DNA of 15,569 bases, taken from NCBI GenBank assembly GCA_964613075.1, contig CAZTFV010000027.1, positions 1 through 15,569 of the forward strand, read 5' to 3'. Both the position numbers and the translations under genes were made by a program. Source of the DNA: CAYWEP01 sp964613075 (GTDB taxonomy: Bacteria; Patescibacteriota; Microgenomatia; Levybacterales; UBA12049). The notes under the pieces were generated by a model. It was given only the letters and a program-made list of their open reading frames with translations, had not been told where the DNA came from and made no database searches. Below, in pieces: positions 5,859 to 12,510 of this stretch. The stretch's first letter is position 1. Each line of letters begins with the position of its first letter.

Positions 5859-7016
5859 ATGGCAAGAGACAATAAGATTATTACTGTTTCTGCCCCCGGA
5901 AAAATTCATTTTTTAGGTGAGCATGTAGTTGTCTACGGAAAACCCGCGCTTTTGGCAGCAATAGATAAGCGTTGCACAGTAAGTTTATCTCCTCGAAGAG
6001 ATAAAAAGATCGAAGTTATCTCCAAAAATTTCAACAAGTCTCTTACTGTTTCTCCTTTGGCTGTGTTGGAAGGCACCAAGCTAGCAGAGAGAAATTGGGA
6101 AGAGTTTATCAAAACCGGAAATGTAAAATTGCTCTCCTCACTCACCAAGGATTTACTTTCCTATCCAATTATCGCAATCGGGGAGACGCTAAATTATTAC
6201 TCTTCGAGCGAGGAGCGAAGCGACGAGTCGAGAAGTTTGAAAGGAGCTAGTTCTCGACAAGCTCGAACAATAAATCTTAAGCAGGGTTTTACGCTTACAA
6301 TTGACTCTGATATTCCGGTAGGCGCAGGACTTGGGTCATCCGCTGCCATTGCAGTTACCATCGCCGCAGCTGTTACTTTGTTTCTTGGCAAACCATTTGA
6401 TAAGCAAAAAATCTATGATATTTCCTATCGCGCCGAACAGAAAAAACACGGGAGACCATCTGGCGGCGATCCTGCGACGGTCTTACATGGCGGACTAGTC
6501 TGGTTCAGGAGAGAAACAAATGACCTCAAAATTATCCAATCAGTTCCTTTTCTCACTCCCACAAACATCGCCCAAAATTTCTATCTTATCGATACGGGTA
6601 AGCCAAAAGAATCAACAGGCGAGATGGTCGCAAGAGTCAAATCGCTGCATGATAAAAAGCCAAATCTCGTCCATGAACTGTTTGATTCCCAAGAGAATCT
6701 TACAAGGCAACTCCTTTCAGCAATAAAAAAAGCTGATGAGACTCTAATAATACGTATCATTAGAGTGGGAGAAATAAATCTGGAGAGGTTGGGTGTTGTT
6801 TCTCCATTTGTCAAAAAGCTTATTCGTGAGATAGAAAAGTCTGGTGGCGCAGCCAAAATCTCAGGCGGTGGAGGAGTGAAGAAAGGCACCGGCATGCTCC
6901 TTGTCTATCACAAAAATAGAAAATCGCTTGAGAGTGTATTAAAATTGCATCAGTTACCATTTTCCCAAACGCAGTTAGGAGTTGGAGGACTACGCATTGA
7001 GAAGAGTGATGACTGA
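5859..7016 (+). CDS. mvk: Mevalonate kinase (GHMP kinase)
   Basis: Phosphorylates mevalonate to 5-phosphomevalonate with ATP. GHMP motif 1 is APGKIHFLGEHVVVYGKPA (12-30), the ATP-binding loop is PVGAGLGSSAAIAV (153-166), the catalytic Asp is D204 in SGGDPATVLHGG, and motif 3 is AAKISGGGG near residue 335. The 385-aa length exceeds the usual 300-330 aa of prokaryotic mevalonate kinases, partly because residues about 113-137 (rich in S, E, R) are encoded by a palindromic repeat at 6203-6267. It is the first of two adjacent GHMP kinases. This one has the mevalonate-kinase-like opening, and its neighbour has the ERG8-like signature, so the roles are assigned by contrast. The predicted transcript is leaderless or nearly so. 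Confidence 0.85.
   Translation: MARDNKIITVSAPGKIHFLGEHVVVYGKPALLAAIDKRCTVSLSPRRDKKIEVISKNFNKSLTVSPLAVLEGTKLAERNWEEFIKTGNVKLLSSLTKDLLSYPIIAIGETLNYYSSSEERSDESRSLKGASSRQARTINLKQGFTLTIDSDIPVGAGLGSSAAIAVTIAAAVTLFLGKPFDKQKIYDISYRAEQKKHGRPSGGDPATVLHGGLVWFRRETNDLKIIQSVPFLTPTNIAQNFYLIDTGKPKESTGEMVARVKSLHDKKPNLVHELFDSQENLTRQLLSAIKKADETLIIRIIRVGEINLERLGVVSPFVKKLIREIEKSGGAAKISGGGGVKKGTGMLLVYHKNRKSLESVLKLHQLPFSQTQLGVGGLRIEKSDD
6203..6267. repeat. Palindromic repeat, family B, in frame inside mevalonate kinase
   Basis: Closing arms TTCGAGC (6203-6209) and GCTCGAA (6261-6267) enclose an inner hairpin GTCGAGAA (6227-6234) with TTCTCGAC (6251-6258). It lies between the N-terminal region and the ATP-loop strand of the kinase, adds about 25 residues and keeps the frame open. 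Confidence 0.85.
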
Positions 7017-7040
7017 GGTGGCAAGGGAAAACCACCCTTG
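7011..7040 (+). repeat. Post-stop CTGAGGTG element, copy 1
   Basis: It begins at the mevalonate kinase stop codon and is matched at 21 of 24 positions by 12471-12494, which follows the uppS stop codon. It can fold in two mutually exclusive ways: GGTGG (7017-7021) with CCACC (7032-7036), or CAAGGG (7022-7027) with CCCTTG (7035-7040). Confidence 0.65.
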
Positions 7041-7045
7041 GTGTG

Positions 7046-7051
7046 TACAAT
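7046..7051 (+). promoter_or_regulatory. Candidate -10 box of phosphomevalonate kinase
   Basis: TACAAT lies 7 bases before the ATG at 7059, again predicting a leaderless mRNA. No convincing -35 was found, so this is weaker than the promoter at 5820-5848. Read-through from the mevalonate kinase transcript is equally possible. Confidence 0.4.
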
Positions 7052-7058
7052 AAAACAT

Positions 7059-8228
7059 ATGAAACAAGTTACCCTATCGGCTCCGGGAAAATTGATGCTT
7101 TTGGGGGAGCATGCGGTGGTGTATGGCCACCCGTGTATTGTTACGGCTGTCGGGCAGCGGATGTTTTTGACTGCAGAAATAGATAAAGACCCGAATTTTA
7201 CTTTTGAGGCACAGGATGTTGGTGTTCACGGGCACAAAAAACCGATGAGTGGGCTTGGGCAGGGAGTGGTTGAAAAAAACGCCCGTTTTGTCGAGCTGGC
7301 AGTCAAAAACTTTTTTGAATATATTCGTCATGCTGAGTTTAGCTCAGCATCTCCTAAGATCCCGAAACAAGTTCAGGATGACAAGATAGGGGTATGTATC
7401 ACGACCAAATCAGAATTCTCATCAACCCTTGGCTTTGGTTCATCATCTGCTGCGACTGTCTGTGCGATAAAAGCGTTGTGTGAGTTGTTTTCAGTCAAGC
7501 TTACAAACAAAGACTTGTTTAAAATTGCATATAAGACAGTGCTTGATGTGCAGGGAAAGGGATCAGGATTTGACGTCGCAGCAGCAATTTACGGCGGGAC
7601 ATTGTACTTCGTGACGGGCGGGAAGAAGATTGATCAACTCATTCCTCCTCGTCATTCTGGCAAGCGATCCCGATTAAATCGGGAGAGCGCGTCCAGAATC
7701 GATGAAATCACTGATTCTGGAGTCGCTGCGCCAGGTACCGTCTGGAACCTGGCTGCGCTCCCCAGAATGACGGAGCTACCCTTGGTGGTTGGCTATAGTG
7801 GAATGAAGGCAGATACGGTAACGCTCATAAACCAAGTTGCTGATAAAGCAAAAAGATATCCAAAAGTTATCGAAAATATATATAGCAGTATTGAAGAAAT
7901 AGTTAAAATGGCTAAAATAGCTTTCTTAAAAGAAGATTGGGTGACGCTTGGTGAGTTGATGAATTTTAATCAAGGCTATCTGGAAGCGCTTGGGGTGAGT
8001 ACTGATAAATTATCTGCCATGATTCACGCCGCTCGCAACGCAGGAGCGTATGGAGCGAAATTATCCGGCGCAGGGGGTGGAGATTGTATAATTTCATTAG
8101 TAACAAGTAACAAGCAGCAAGTAACAAGAGCGATTGAAAAAGCCGGTGGAGAAGTCATTGATGTTGAGACAAATGCGGAAGGAGTAAGAGTAGAAAATTC
8201 TAAATCCCAAATCCTAAATTCTAAATAA
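7059..8228 (+). CDS. mvaK2: Phosphomevalonate kinase (ERG8-like GHMP kinase)
   Basis: Predicted to phosphorylate 5-phosphomevalonate to 5-diphosphomevalonate. Motif 1 is APGKLMLLGEHAVVYGHP (8-25), the ATP loop is TLGFGSSSAATVCAIKAL (123-140), and motif 3 is GAKLSGAGGGDCIISL (332-347). VQGKGSGFDVAAAIYGG (164-180) closely resembles the GSGFDVA signature of ERG8-type phosphomevalonate kinases, and GGGDC also fits that family better than mevalonate kinase. A second mevalonate kinase is the main alternative. The start at 7059 is chosen over one 7 codons earlier because the earlier one lies in the post-stop element. Two palindromic repeats are translated in frame (residues about 90-109 and 198-238), and the last about 10 residues come from an AT-rich repeat. 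Confidence 0.8.
   Translation: MKQVTLSAPGKLMLLGEHAVVYGHPCIVTAVGQRMFLTAEIDKDPNFTFEAQDVGVHGHKKPMSGLGQGVVEKNARFVELAVKNFFEYIRHAEFSSASPKIPKQVQDDKIGVCITTKSEFSSTLGFGSSSAATVCAIKALCELFSVKLTNKDLFKIAYKTVLDVQGKGSGFDVAAAIYGGTLYFVTGGKKIDQLIPPRHSGKRSRLNRESASRIDEITDSGVAAPGTVWNLAALPRMTELPLVVGYSGMKADTVTLINQVADKAKRYPKVIENIYSSIEEIVKMAKIAFLKEDWVTLGELMNFNQGYLEALGVSTDKLSAMIHAARNAGAYGAKLSGAGGGDCIISLVTSNKQQVTRAIEKAGGEVIDVETNAEGVRVENSKSQILNSK
7327..7382. repeat. Palindromic repeat, family A, in frame inside phosphomevalonate kinase
   Basis: Closing arms GTCAT (7327-7331) and ATGAC (7378-7382) with a perfect hairpin ATGCTGAG/CTCAGCAT (7330-7337 with 7343-7350) and a second near-perfect one (ATCCCGAA with TTCAGGAT). 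It is translated as RHAEFSSASPKIPKQVQDDK, just before the strand leading to the ATP loop. Confidence 0.9.
7650..7772. repeat. Large multi-armed palindromic repeat in frame inside phosphomevalonate kinase
   Basis: Perfect 11-base outer arms CGTCATTCTGG (7650-7660) and CCAGAATGACG (7762-7772) enclose several hairpins: CCCGATT/AATCGGG near 7670-7683, CCAGAATC (7693-7700) with GATTCTGG (7713-7720), and a CCAGGT/ACCTGG pair near 7731-7752. The length is exactly 123 bases, or 41 codons, so the frame is kept. It lies between LIPP and ELPLVVGYSG of the kinase. Confidence 0.9.
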
Positions 8229-8312
8229 ATCCAAAGCACTAAATTCAAATGCTCAAAACGTTTTTAGATTTATTATTTTGAAATTGTTTAGGATTTAGAA
8301 ATTAGAGTTTAG
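8206..8312. repeat. AT-rich imperfect inverted repeat, overlapping the kinase 3' end
   Basis: Repeated units AAATCCTAAATTCTAAAT on the left are mirrored by TTTAGGATTTAGAAATTAG on the right. The left arm encodes the last residues of the kinase (SQILNSK), and the right arm ends 5 bases before the decarboxylase ATG. The 89-base spacer holds nothing else recognisable. Confidence 0.7.
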
Positions 8313-8317
8313 AGTTT

Positions 8318-9382
8318 ATGAAAGCGACAGCGGTAGCGCCATCGAACATAGCATTTGTCAAATACTGGGGAAGAAAAGATGAAGAGTTGCGGCTTCCTGA
8401 AAATGGAAGTATTTCGATGAATGTAAGTAACCTCCTCACCACGACCACCGTCGAATTTGATCCGAATTTATTGCAAGATGAGATCACCCTTTATTCTTCG
8501 AGCAAAGCCCTGAACCATACGGTACAGGGCGAAGTCGAGAAGAATAGTTCTCGACGCGCTTCGCTTGCTCGAACAATATCCTATACATTAAATTCCGCTG
8601 AAATTAAGAAGATTTCAAAACATCTCGATCGCATTAGAAAGTTGGTAAAAATAGACAAGAAAGCAAAAGTAGTTTCCAAAAACAATTTTCCCCGCGGAAC
8701 TGGTCTTTCCTCATCTGCATCCGGGTTTGCCGCGCTCACTGTTGCCGCGTCAAACGCGGCAGGTTTAAAGCTTTCTGAAAAAGAACTCTCTATTCTTGCA
8801 CGTCTTGGATCAGGAAGCGCGTGCCGCTCAATTCCTGACGGATTTGTCGAGTGGCTCGATGGCAATACTTCTGAGACTTCGTATGCCTACTCAATTTTCC
8901 CGCCTGAGTATTGGGATATTTCAGATGTCGTCGTTATTCTTACAGAAGAACAGAAAGACGTCTCAACAACCGAGGGACAAAAACTGGCAACCTCAAGCCC
9001 GTTTCACAATGTTCGACAGGATAAGATCAAAGATAAAATAGCAAAATGCAAAGCCTATATCAAAGCTAAAAACTTTAATAAATTTGGAGAACTTCTTGAA
9101 GCTGAAGCATTGGAGCTCCACGCAATTATGCTGACATCTCACCCCTCACTTATCTACTGGTATCCGGCGACAATCACAGTGATGAAAGCGGTGAAGAAAT
9201 GGCGCAAAGAAGGTTTGGAGGTTTACTTTACGATAAACACAGGTCAAAATATTCATCTTATTTGCCAACAAAAAGACGCGGAGAAAATTGCTTCGCTAGT
9301 AAAAGAGATACCGGAAGTAAAAGAAGTAATTATAAATACTCCTTCAAAAGGCACTCACATTGTTTCCGGTCATCTTTTTTAG
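8318..9382 (+). CDS. mvaD: Diphosphomevalonate decarboxylase family protein
   Basis: Expected to convert 5-diphosphomevalonate plus ATP to isopentenyl diphosphate and CO2. Family signatures are APSNIAFVKYWGRKDEELRL (7-26, with Lys15), the ATP loop PRGTGLSSSASGFAAL (125-140), and GSGSACRSIPDGFVEW (164-179, with Arg170). The catalytic-Asp region, normally like TxDAGPN, reads TINTGQNIHLI (305-315), so N307 stands where the Asp is expected. Activity or substrate may therefore differ: a shifted catalytic residue, or a relative acting on another mevalonate phosphate. The 354-aa length includes about 27 residues (60-87) translated from a palindromic repeat. It completes the kinase/kinase/decarboxylase set. 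Confidence 0.88.
   Translation: MKATAVAPSNIAFVKYWGRKDEELRLPENGSISMNVSNLLTTTTVEFDPNLLQDEITLYSSSKALNHTVQGEVEKNSSRRASLARTISYTLNSAEIKKISKHLDRIRKLVKIDKKAKVVSKNNFPRGTGLSSSASGFAALTVAASNAAGLKLSEKELSILARLGSGSACRSIPDGFVEWLDGNTSETSYAYSIFPPEYWDISDVVVILTEEQKDVSTTEGQKLATSSPFHNVRQDKIKDKIAKCKAYIKAKNFNKFGELLEAEALELHAIMLTSHPSLIYWYPATITVMKAVKKWRKEGLEVYFTINTGQNIHLICQQKDAEKIASLVKEIPEVKEVIINTPSKGTHIVSGHLF
8497..8573. repeat. Three-armed palindromic repeat, family B, in frame inside mvaD
   Basis: Closing arms TTCGAGCAA (8497-8505) and TTGCTCGAA (8565-8573), with hairpins GCCCTG/CAGGGC (8507-8512 with 8525-8530) and GTCGAGAA/TTCTCGAC (8534-8541 with 8548-8555). The plan equals that at 13181-13243. It is translated in frame within a loop of the N-terminal domain. 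Confidence 0.9.
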
Positions 9383-9454
9383 CCTCGATTATTCTGTTTT
9401 TTGGAATTGTTTAGAAATTAGATATTAGTAATTAGAAATTATCTCTTTTGCCTC

Positions 9455-9482
9455 TTGCATTCCGCCAAATTCGGCGTACAAT
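9455..9482 (+). promoter_or_regulatory. Promoter of the unknown 146-aa gene
   Basis: TTGCAT (9455-9460) and TACAAT (9477-9482) with a 16-base spacer. The predicted start is near 9489, giving a leader of about 21 bases with no Shine-Dalgarno. The preceding spacer (9383-9454) contains a short AT-rich ATTAG/CTAAT repeat. Confidence 0.6.
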
Positions 9483-9509
9483 CAAAATTGTAGAGTAAAT
9501 GTCAGAAAT

Positions 9510-9950
9510 ATGTCAGCCGCAATTGCAGAGACAAGTGCCCTTCCACCAGATACACACGGGTGGACAGCTCCACAAGTTTTTCGTCTTCCAGTAACCGTTA
9601 CCGCGCCTGTACTTATGGCATATAGACAAATTGCAGAAAACTTAAACCATACTCGTTATGGCCCAATTGAACTAGTTGATTTTAAGCAAGAGGTTTTAAT
9701 GACGGAAGGTGGCAACCCAGAGTTTACTGGCCAACATAAAGGAACAATACAAGTAAGGCCGGACGTGGTAGATATATTTCTTGATGTGGCAAATGTAGCA
9801 GTTCCCGATAGTGCACTGGGAGATGGGAAAGAGTACGATAATGCTGAGGTAAAAGAATTCGTTGCAAGACAGGTGGAAAGGTTTGTAAGTGGCGGAGCAC
9901 AGCCGGCTCCAATACCAAATAACGACCTTTCTGCCGTATGGGATCCATAA
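9510..9950 (+). CDS. Unknown protein, 146 aa
   Basis: Family not recognised. It is a soluble acidic protein with no signal peptide or membrane segment. Residues 1-20 are probably disordered (MSAAIAETSALPPDTHG). The middle has mixed helix and strand character (VLMAYRQIAENLNHTRYG, GTIQVRPDVVDIFLDVANV), and the end is proline-rich and loose (GGAQPAPIPNNDL). It has its own promoter and sits between the two halves of the isoprenoid cluster, followed 2 bases later by a small membrane protein gene. There is no evidence that it works in isoprenoid synthesis. Codon use resembles that of the other unknown genes in the window (921-1634 and 12511-12840), with no palindromic insertions. Confidence 0.75.
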   Translation: MSAAIAETSALPPDTHGWTAPQVFRLPVTVTAPVLMAYRQIAENLNHTRYGPIELVDFKQEVLMTEGGNPEFTGQHKGTIQVRPDVVDIFLDVANVAVPDSALGDGKEYDNAEVKEFVARQVERFVSGGAQPAPIPNNDLSAVWDP

Positions 9951-9952
9951 GT

Positions 9953-10105
9953 ATGATTGATTTAGATCAAAATATTAGAAAAGTGCTTATTGCAGTAATT
10001 ACTTTGGGGATATTTTTGTTGCTCATAGTCAGCTTACCCTTCAGTCTGGGCTTGGTCATTCTCGGCGTCATCGCCTATTTCCTCTGGAAGCGCTTTGCCG
10101 CATAA
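9953..10105 (+). CDS. Small membrane protein, 50 aa, two predicted helices
   Basis: A short open frame 2 bases after the preceding stop codon. The protein starts MIDLDQNIRK, then has a hydrophobic stretch VLIAVITLGIFLLLIVSL (11-28), a turn PFSLG (29-33), a second hydrophobic stretch LVILGVIAYFLW (34-45), and a basic end KRFAA. This is a compact helical hairpin with a positively charged C-terminus. Tight spacing to the 146-aa gene suggests co-translation. Function unknown. Confidence 0.7.
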   Translation: MIDLDQNIRKVLIAVITLGIFLLLIVSLPFSLGLVILGVIAYFLWKRFAA

Positions 10106-10141
10106 TCTCCACGCGTTTTACTGTTAACCTGAGGCTATTTC

Positions 10142-10150
10142 TGCTAGAAT
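10142..10150 (+). promoter_or_regulatory. Extended -10 promoter of the isomerase/prenyltransferase operon
   Basis: TGCTAGAAT is an extended -10 element. The predicted transcription start at about 10157 falls between two in-frame ATGs (10154 and 10160) and favours the second as a near-leaderless start. Confidence 0.55.
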
Positions 10151-10159
10151 AGGATGATT

Positions 10160-10690
10160 ATGGAGCAGAATAAACAACAGTTAATCCTCGTTGATGAAAA
10201 TGACAGACCGACCGGTGAATACGCTGACAAGGGCGAGTGTCATTTTGGTGATGGGCTGCATCACAGGGCGTTTGTTGTTTTACTGAAAAACTCACAAGAT
10301 GAAGTATTATTGCAATTACGAAAGCACGTCCGCTGGGATGACTACTGGGATCTGACTGCTATCAGCCACGTTTTGCATCTTGCAGATCATGATGAGACAT
10401 ATGAAGAAGCGGCGCTACGCGCGCTGCGGGATGAAATGGCAATTACAGATGTTGCGCTTGAGAAGGTAGGCGGCTTTAATTATTTTGCCAAATACCACGG
10501 TCAATGCGAGAACGAATACTGCGCAGTACTCATTGGAAAGTATGACGGCGAGTACGTACCAAATCATAATCTAGTCTACGAGACGAAGTGGATGAAGAAA
10601 GAAGAATTTTTTGCTGATGTTGAGAAACACCCGGATGAGTATACGCCGTGGGCAATCCTGGCAGTAGAACTACTCCCAATAGTCATATGA
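10160..10690 (+). CDS. idi: Type I isopentenyl-diphosphate isomerase-like Nudix protein
   Basis: Predicted to interconvert IPP and DMAPP, the primer needed by the next gene. All five metal ligands of type I isomerase can be matched by spacing: H28 and H35 (HFGDGLHHRAF, seven residues apart), H70 (SHVLHL), and E117 and E119 (CENEYC). The Nudix helix is DETYEEAALRALRDEMAI (78-95). The essential catalytic Cys, which sits two residues before the third His in the E. coli enzyme, is replaced by I68 (LTAISH). So either the proton transfer is done differently or this is a Nudix hydrolase derived from the isomerase. An alternative start two codons upstream (10154) is in frame. It overlaps the next gene by ATGA, indicating coupled translation. 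Confidence 0.8.
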   Translation: MEQNKQQLILVDENDRPTGEYADKGECHFGDGLHHRAFVVLLKNSQDEVLLQLRKHVRWDDYWDLTAISHVLHLADHDETYEEAALRALRDEMAITDVALEKVGGFNYFAKYHGQCENEYCAVLIGKYDGEYVPNHNLVYETKWMKKEEFFADVEKHPDEYTPWAILAVELLPIVI

Positions 10691-11721
10691 ACTTTGAAAC
10701 CTATCTCTCAGAAACCGCAAAAGACGTAGAGCAAGCGACAAATGAAATACTCGATGGTTGGAGAAAAAGCGTTGAGCAAACGCATCCTGCGCTAGTCCAG
10801 CTTGCTAACGCGTTCATTGCTAGTTGTCAGGGAGGAAAAAGACTTAGAGGAATGTTGGTACGACTCGGATATGAACTCACAGCTGGGGAGTTTAACACAG
10901 AAGCACTGAAAGCAGCTGCCGCTTTTGAAATTTTCCATGCTGCTATCCTGGCACATGATGATGTTATTGACAAAAGTCCGATGCGGCGGGGAAAGCCATC
11001 GCTGTTTCAGGCGCTTGGTGGTGATCACTATGGAATTTCACAAACAATCTCCTTGGGTGATATCGGTTTTTTTCTCGCCGTAAATACGGTAGCAGGTAGC
11101 AATTATCCAGCAGGTCGGAAAAACGAAGCTCTAAAAATTTTTACAGACTGCATGATTGATACGGGAGTCGGCGAATTGCTGGATGTCGTACTACCGCATG
11201 AGGAAGAATTACCGTCTGAGAATGATGTGTTGACCGTTATGCGACTGAAAACTGCCAAATATTCTATCAGCAGCCCGCTGAAAGTCGGCGCAGTGCTTGC
11301 AGGCGCAGATGACAGACTGTTGCAGGTATTAGGGGAGTTCGGGGAGAATGTCGGTATCGCGTATCAAATACAGGATGATATTTTAGGGATTTTTGGAACA
11401 GAAGAAGATTTGGGAAAATCAGTAACGTCAGATATAGAAGAAGGAAAAAATACATTACTTTACTTATATGCTTTAGACAAAGCGAATGAAGAGCAGAAAA
11501 AAGTTTTGAATAAGCATTATGGACGGGGCAAAGTTTTGCTGACTGAGGTTGAGAAAATAAAAGAAGTCTTTGAAAAAACCGGCGCTGTGGAATACGCCAA
11601 CTTTGTCGGAAAAGGATATTTGCAGAAAGGAGAAGCGCTGATTCCTGAAATAACGAAAGATCCGGGTTTACAAATTTTACTAAAAGAGATGATTGAGTTT
11701 TTGGTTGAAAGAAAAAAATGA
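10687..11721 (+). CDS. E-type polyprenyl diphosphate synthase (GGPP synthase-like)
   Basis: Adds IPP units to an allylic primer to make an all-trans prenyl diphosphate. The 344-aa protein shows GGKRLRGMLVRLG (49-61), the first Asp-rich motif HDDVIDKSPMRRG (90-102), RLKTAKYS (186-193), and the second Asp-rich region YQIQDDILGIFG (226-237) followed by GKSVTSDIEEGKNT (243-256). The residues four and five places before the first Asp-rich motif are Ile87 and Ala86, not the aromatic residues typical of short-chain synthases, which suggests C20 or longer products. The start overlaps the isomerase stop codon, and the gene end overlaps the next start by ATGA, so the three genes are probably translated together. 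The product probably primes UppS. Confidence 0.93.
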   Translation: MNFETYLSETAKDVEQATNEILDGWRKSVEQTHPALVQLANAFIASCQGGKRLRGMLVRLGYELTAGEFNTEALKAAAAFEIFHAAILAHDDVIDKSPMRRGKPSLFQALGGDHYGISQTISLGDIGFFLAVNTVAGSNYPAGRKNEALKIFTDCMIDTGVGELLDVVLPHEEELPSENDVLTVMRLKTAKYSISSPLKVGAVLAGADDRLLQVLGEFGENVGIAYQIQDDILGIFGTEEDLGKSVTSDIEEGKNTLLYLYALDKANEEQKKVLNKHYGRGKVLLTEVEKIKEVFEKTGAVEYANFVGKGYLQKGEALIPEITKDPGLQILLKEMIEFLVERKK

Positions 11722-12467
11722 CAAACGAACAGTCTATTCAACAACACATCGCTTTTATCATGGATGGCAATAGGAGGTGGGCAAAAAAGCGCTTTTTGCC
11801 GATTGAAGCAGGGCATAGCGAGGGAGCCAAACGCATCGAGCCTTTAGTTGAGCAGGCTGCTAAAAAAGGCATAAAATACCTTACCTTTTATTCCTTTTCC
11901 ACAGAGAACTGGAACAGGGGAGAGGAAGTGGGGACGCTCTTGAGTGTTTTCAGGCGTGTACTCAAGGATCCGATGATAGACAGGCTTAGAGAAAATGGTG
12001 TTGCGGTGAAAATTATCGGCGATCTTTCGGCATTCCCGGATGATATTAAAGAACGAGTGCAGGTGATTATTGATGAAAGCGCTCATAATGATCGGATTAC
12101 CGCTAATTTCGCGCTTAATTATGGCGGCAGAGATGAAATCCTGCGCGCGATTAATACTGTCATCTTGAGCAGAGCGAAAGATCTTAAGAGCTTGGGGAAA
12201 GATTCTTTGCCCGCGGTTCAGGACGAAACAAGGGGGTTTCAAATTAATGAAGAAACGCTTGGTCAGTATCTGTACACTGCAGGTCAGCCGGATCCGGATT
12301 TTATTATCCGAACGGGTGGGGAACAACGCCTGAGTAATTTTCTCACCTGGCAGTCTGTATATTCCGAACTTTATTTCACCGACACCCTCTGGCCCGATTT
12401 CAAAGAAGCGGAGTTTGACAAAGCCCTCGAGGAATTCGCAGATCGCGAACGCAGGTTTGGAAAGTAA
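11718..12467 (+). CDS. uppS: Undecaprenyl (cis-polyprenyl) diphosphate synthase
   Basis: Elongates an allylic diphosphate with cis-isoprene units to the lipid carrier for cell wall and glycan synthesis. The 249-aa protein has IAFIMDGNRRWAKKR (11-25, catalytic Asp16), GHSEGAKRIE (32-41), YLTFYSFSTENWNR (54-67), NFALNYGGRDEILRA (130-144), and a C-terminal PDFIIRTGGEQRLSNFL (193-209) with SELYF (216-220). Residues about 148-173 (ILSRAKDLKSLGKDSLPAVQ and following) look like a translated palindromic repeat inserted after the NYGGRDEI helix. The start overlaps the upstream stop by ATGA. It is the last gene of the isoprenoid cluster. Confidence 0.95.
   Translation: MTNEQSIQQHIAFIMDGNRRWAKKRFLPIEAGHSEGAKRIEPLVEQAAKKGIKYLTFYSFSTENWNRGEEVGTLLSVFRRVLKDPMIDRLRENGVAVKIIGDLSAFPDDIKERVQVIIDESAHNDRITANFALNYGGRDEILRAINTVILSRAKDLKSLGKDSLPAVQDETRGFQINEETLGQYLYTAGQPDPDFIIRTGGEQRLSNFLTWQSVYSELYFTDTLWPDFKEAEFDKALEEFADRERRFGK
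12158..12230. repeat. Degenerate family A palindromic repeat in frame inside uppS
   Basis: It starts TGTCATCTTGAGC (12158-12170) and ends GGTTCAGGACGA (12215-12226), resembling the TGTCAT...TTCAGGATGACA family A copies, but its closing arms are no longer perfect. It adds about 25 residues without breaking the frame. The decay suggests an older insertion than those in the kinases. Confidence 0.65.
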
Positions 12468-12470
12468 TAC

Positions 12471-12494
12471 CTGAGGTGTCAAGGTAAATCCACC
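12471..12494 (+). repeat. Post-stop CTGAGGTG element, copy 2
   Basis: Located 3 bases after the uppS stop codon. It matches 7013-7036 at 21 of 24 positions. It lies in the 43-base gap between two converging genes. There is no T-run, so it is not a standard rho-independent terminator. Confidence 0.6.
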
Positions 12495-12510
12495 CCAAGG
12501 GTGACCAAGA

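Noticed and set aside
7017..7040. H-type pseudoknot in the post-stop element
   Set aside because: The two pairings interleave, but connecting loops of zero length make a pseudoknot sterically unlikely; alternative hairpins are more plausible.
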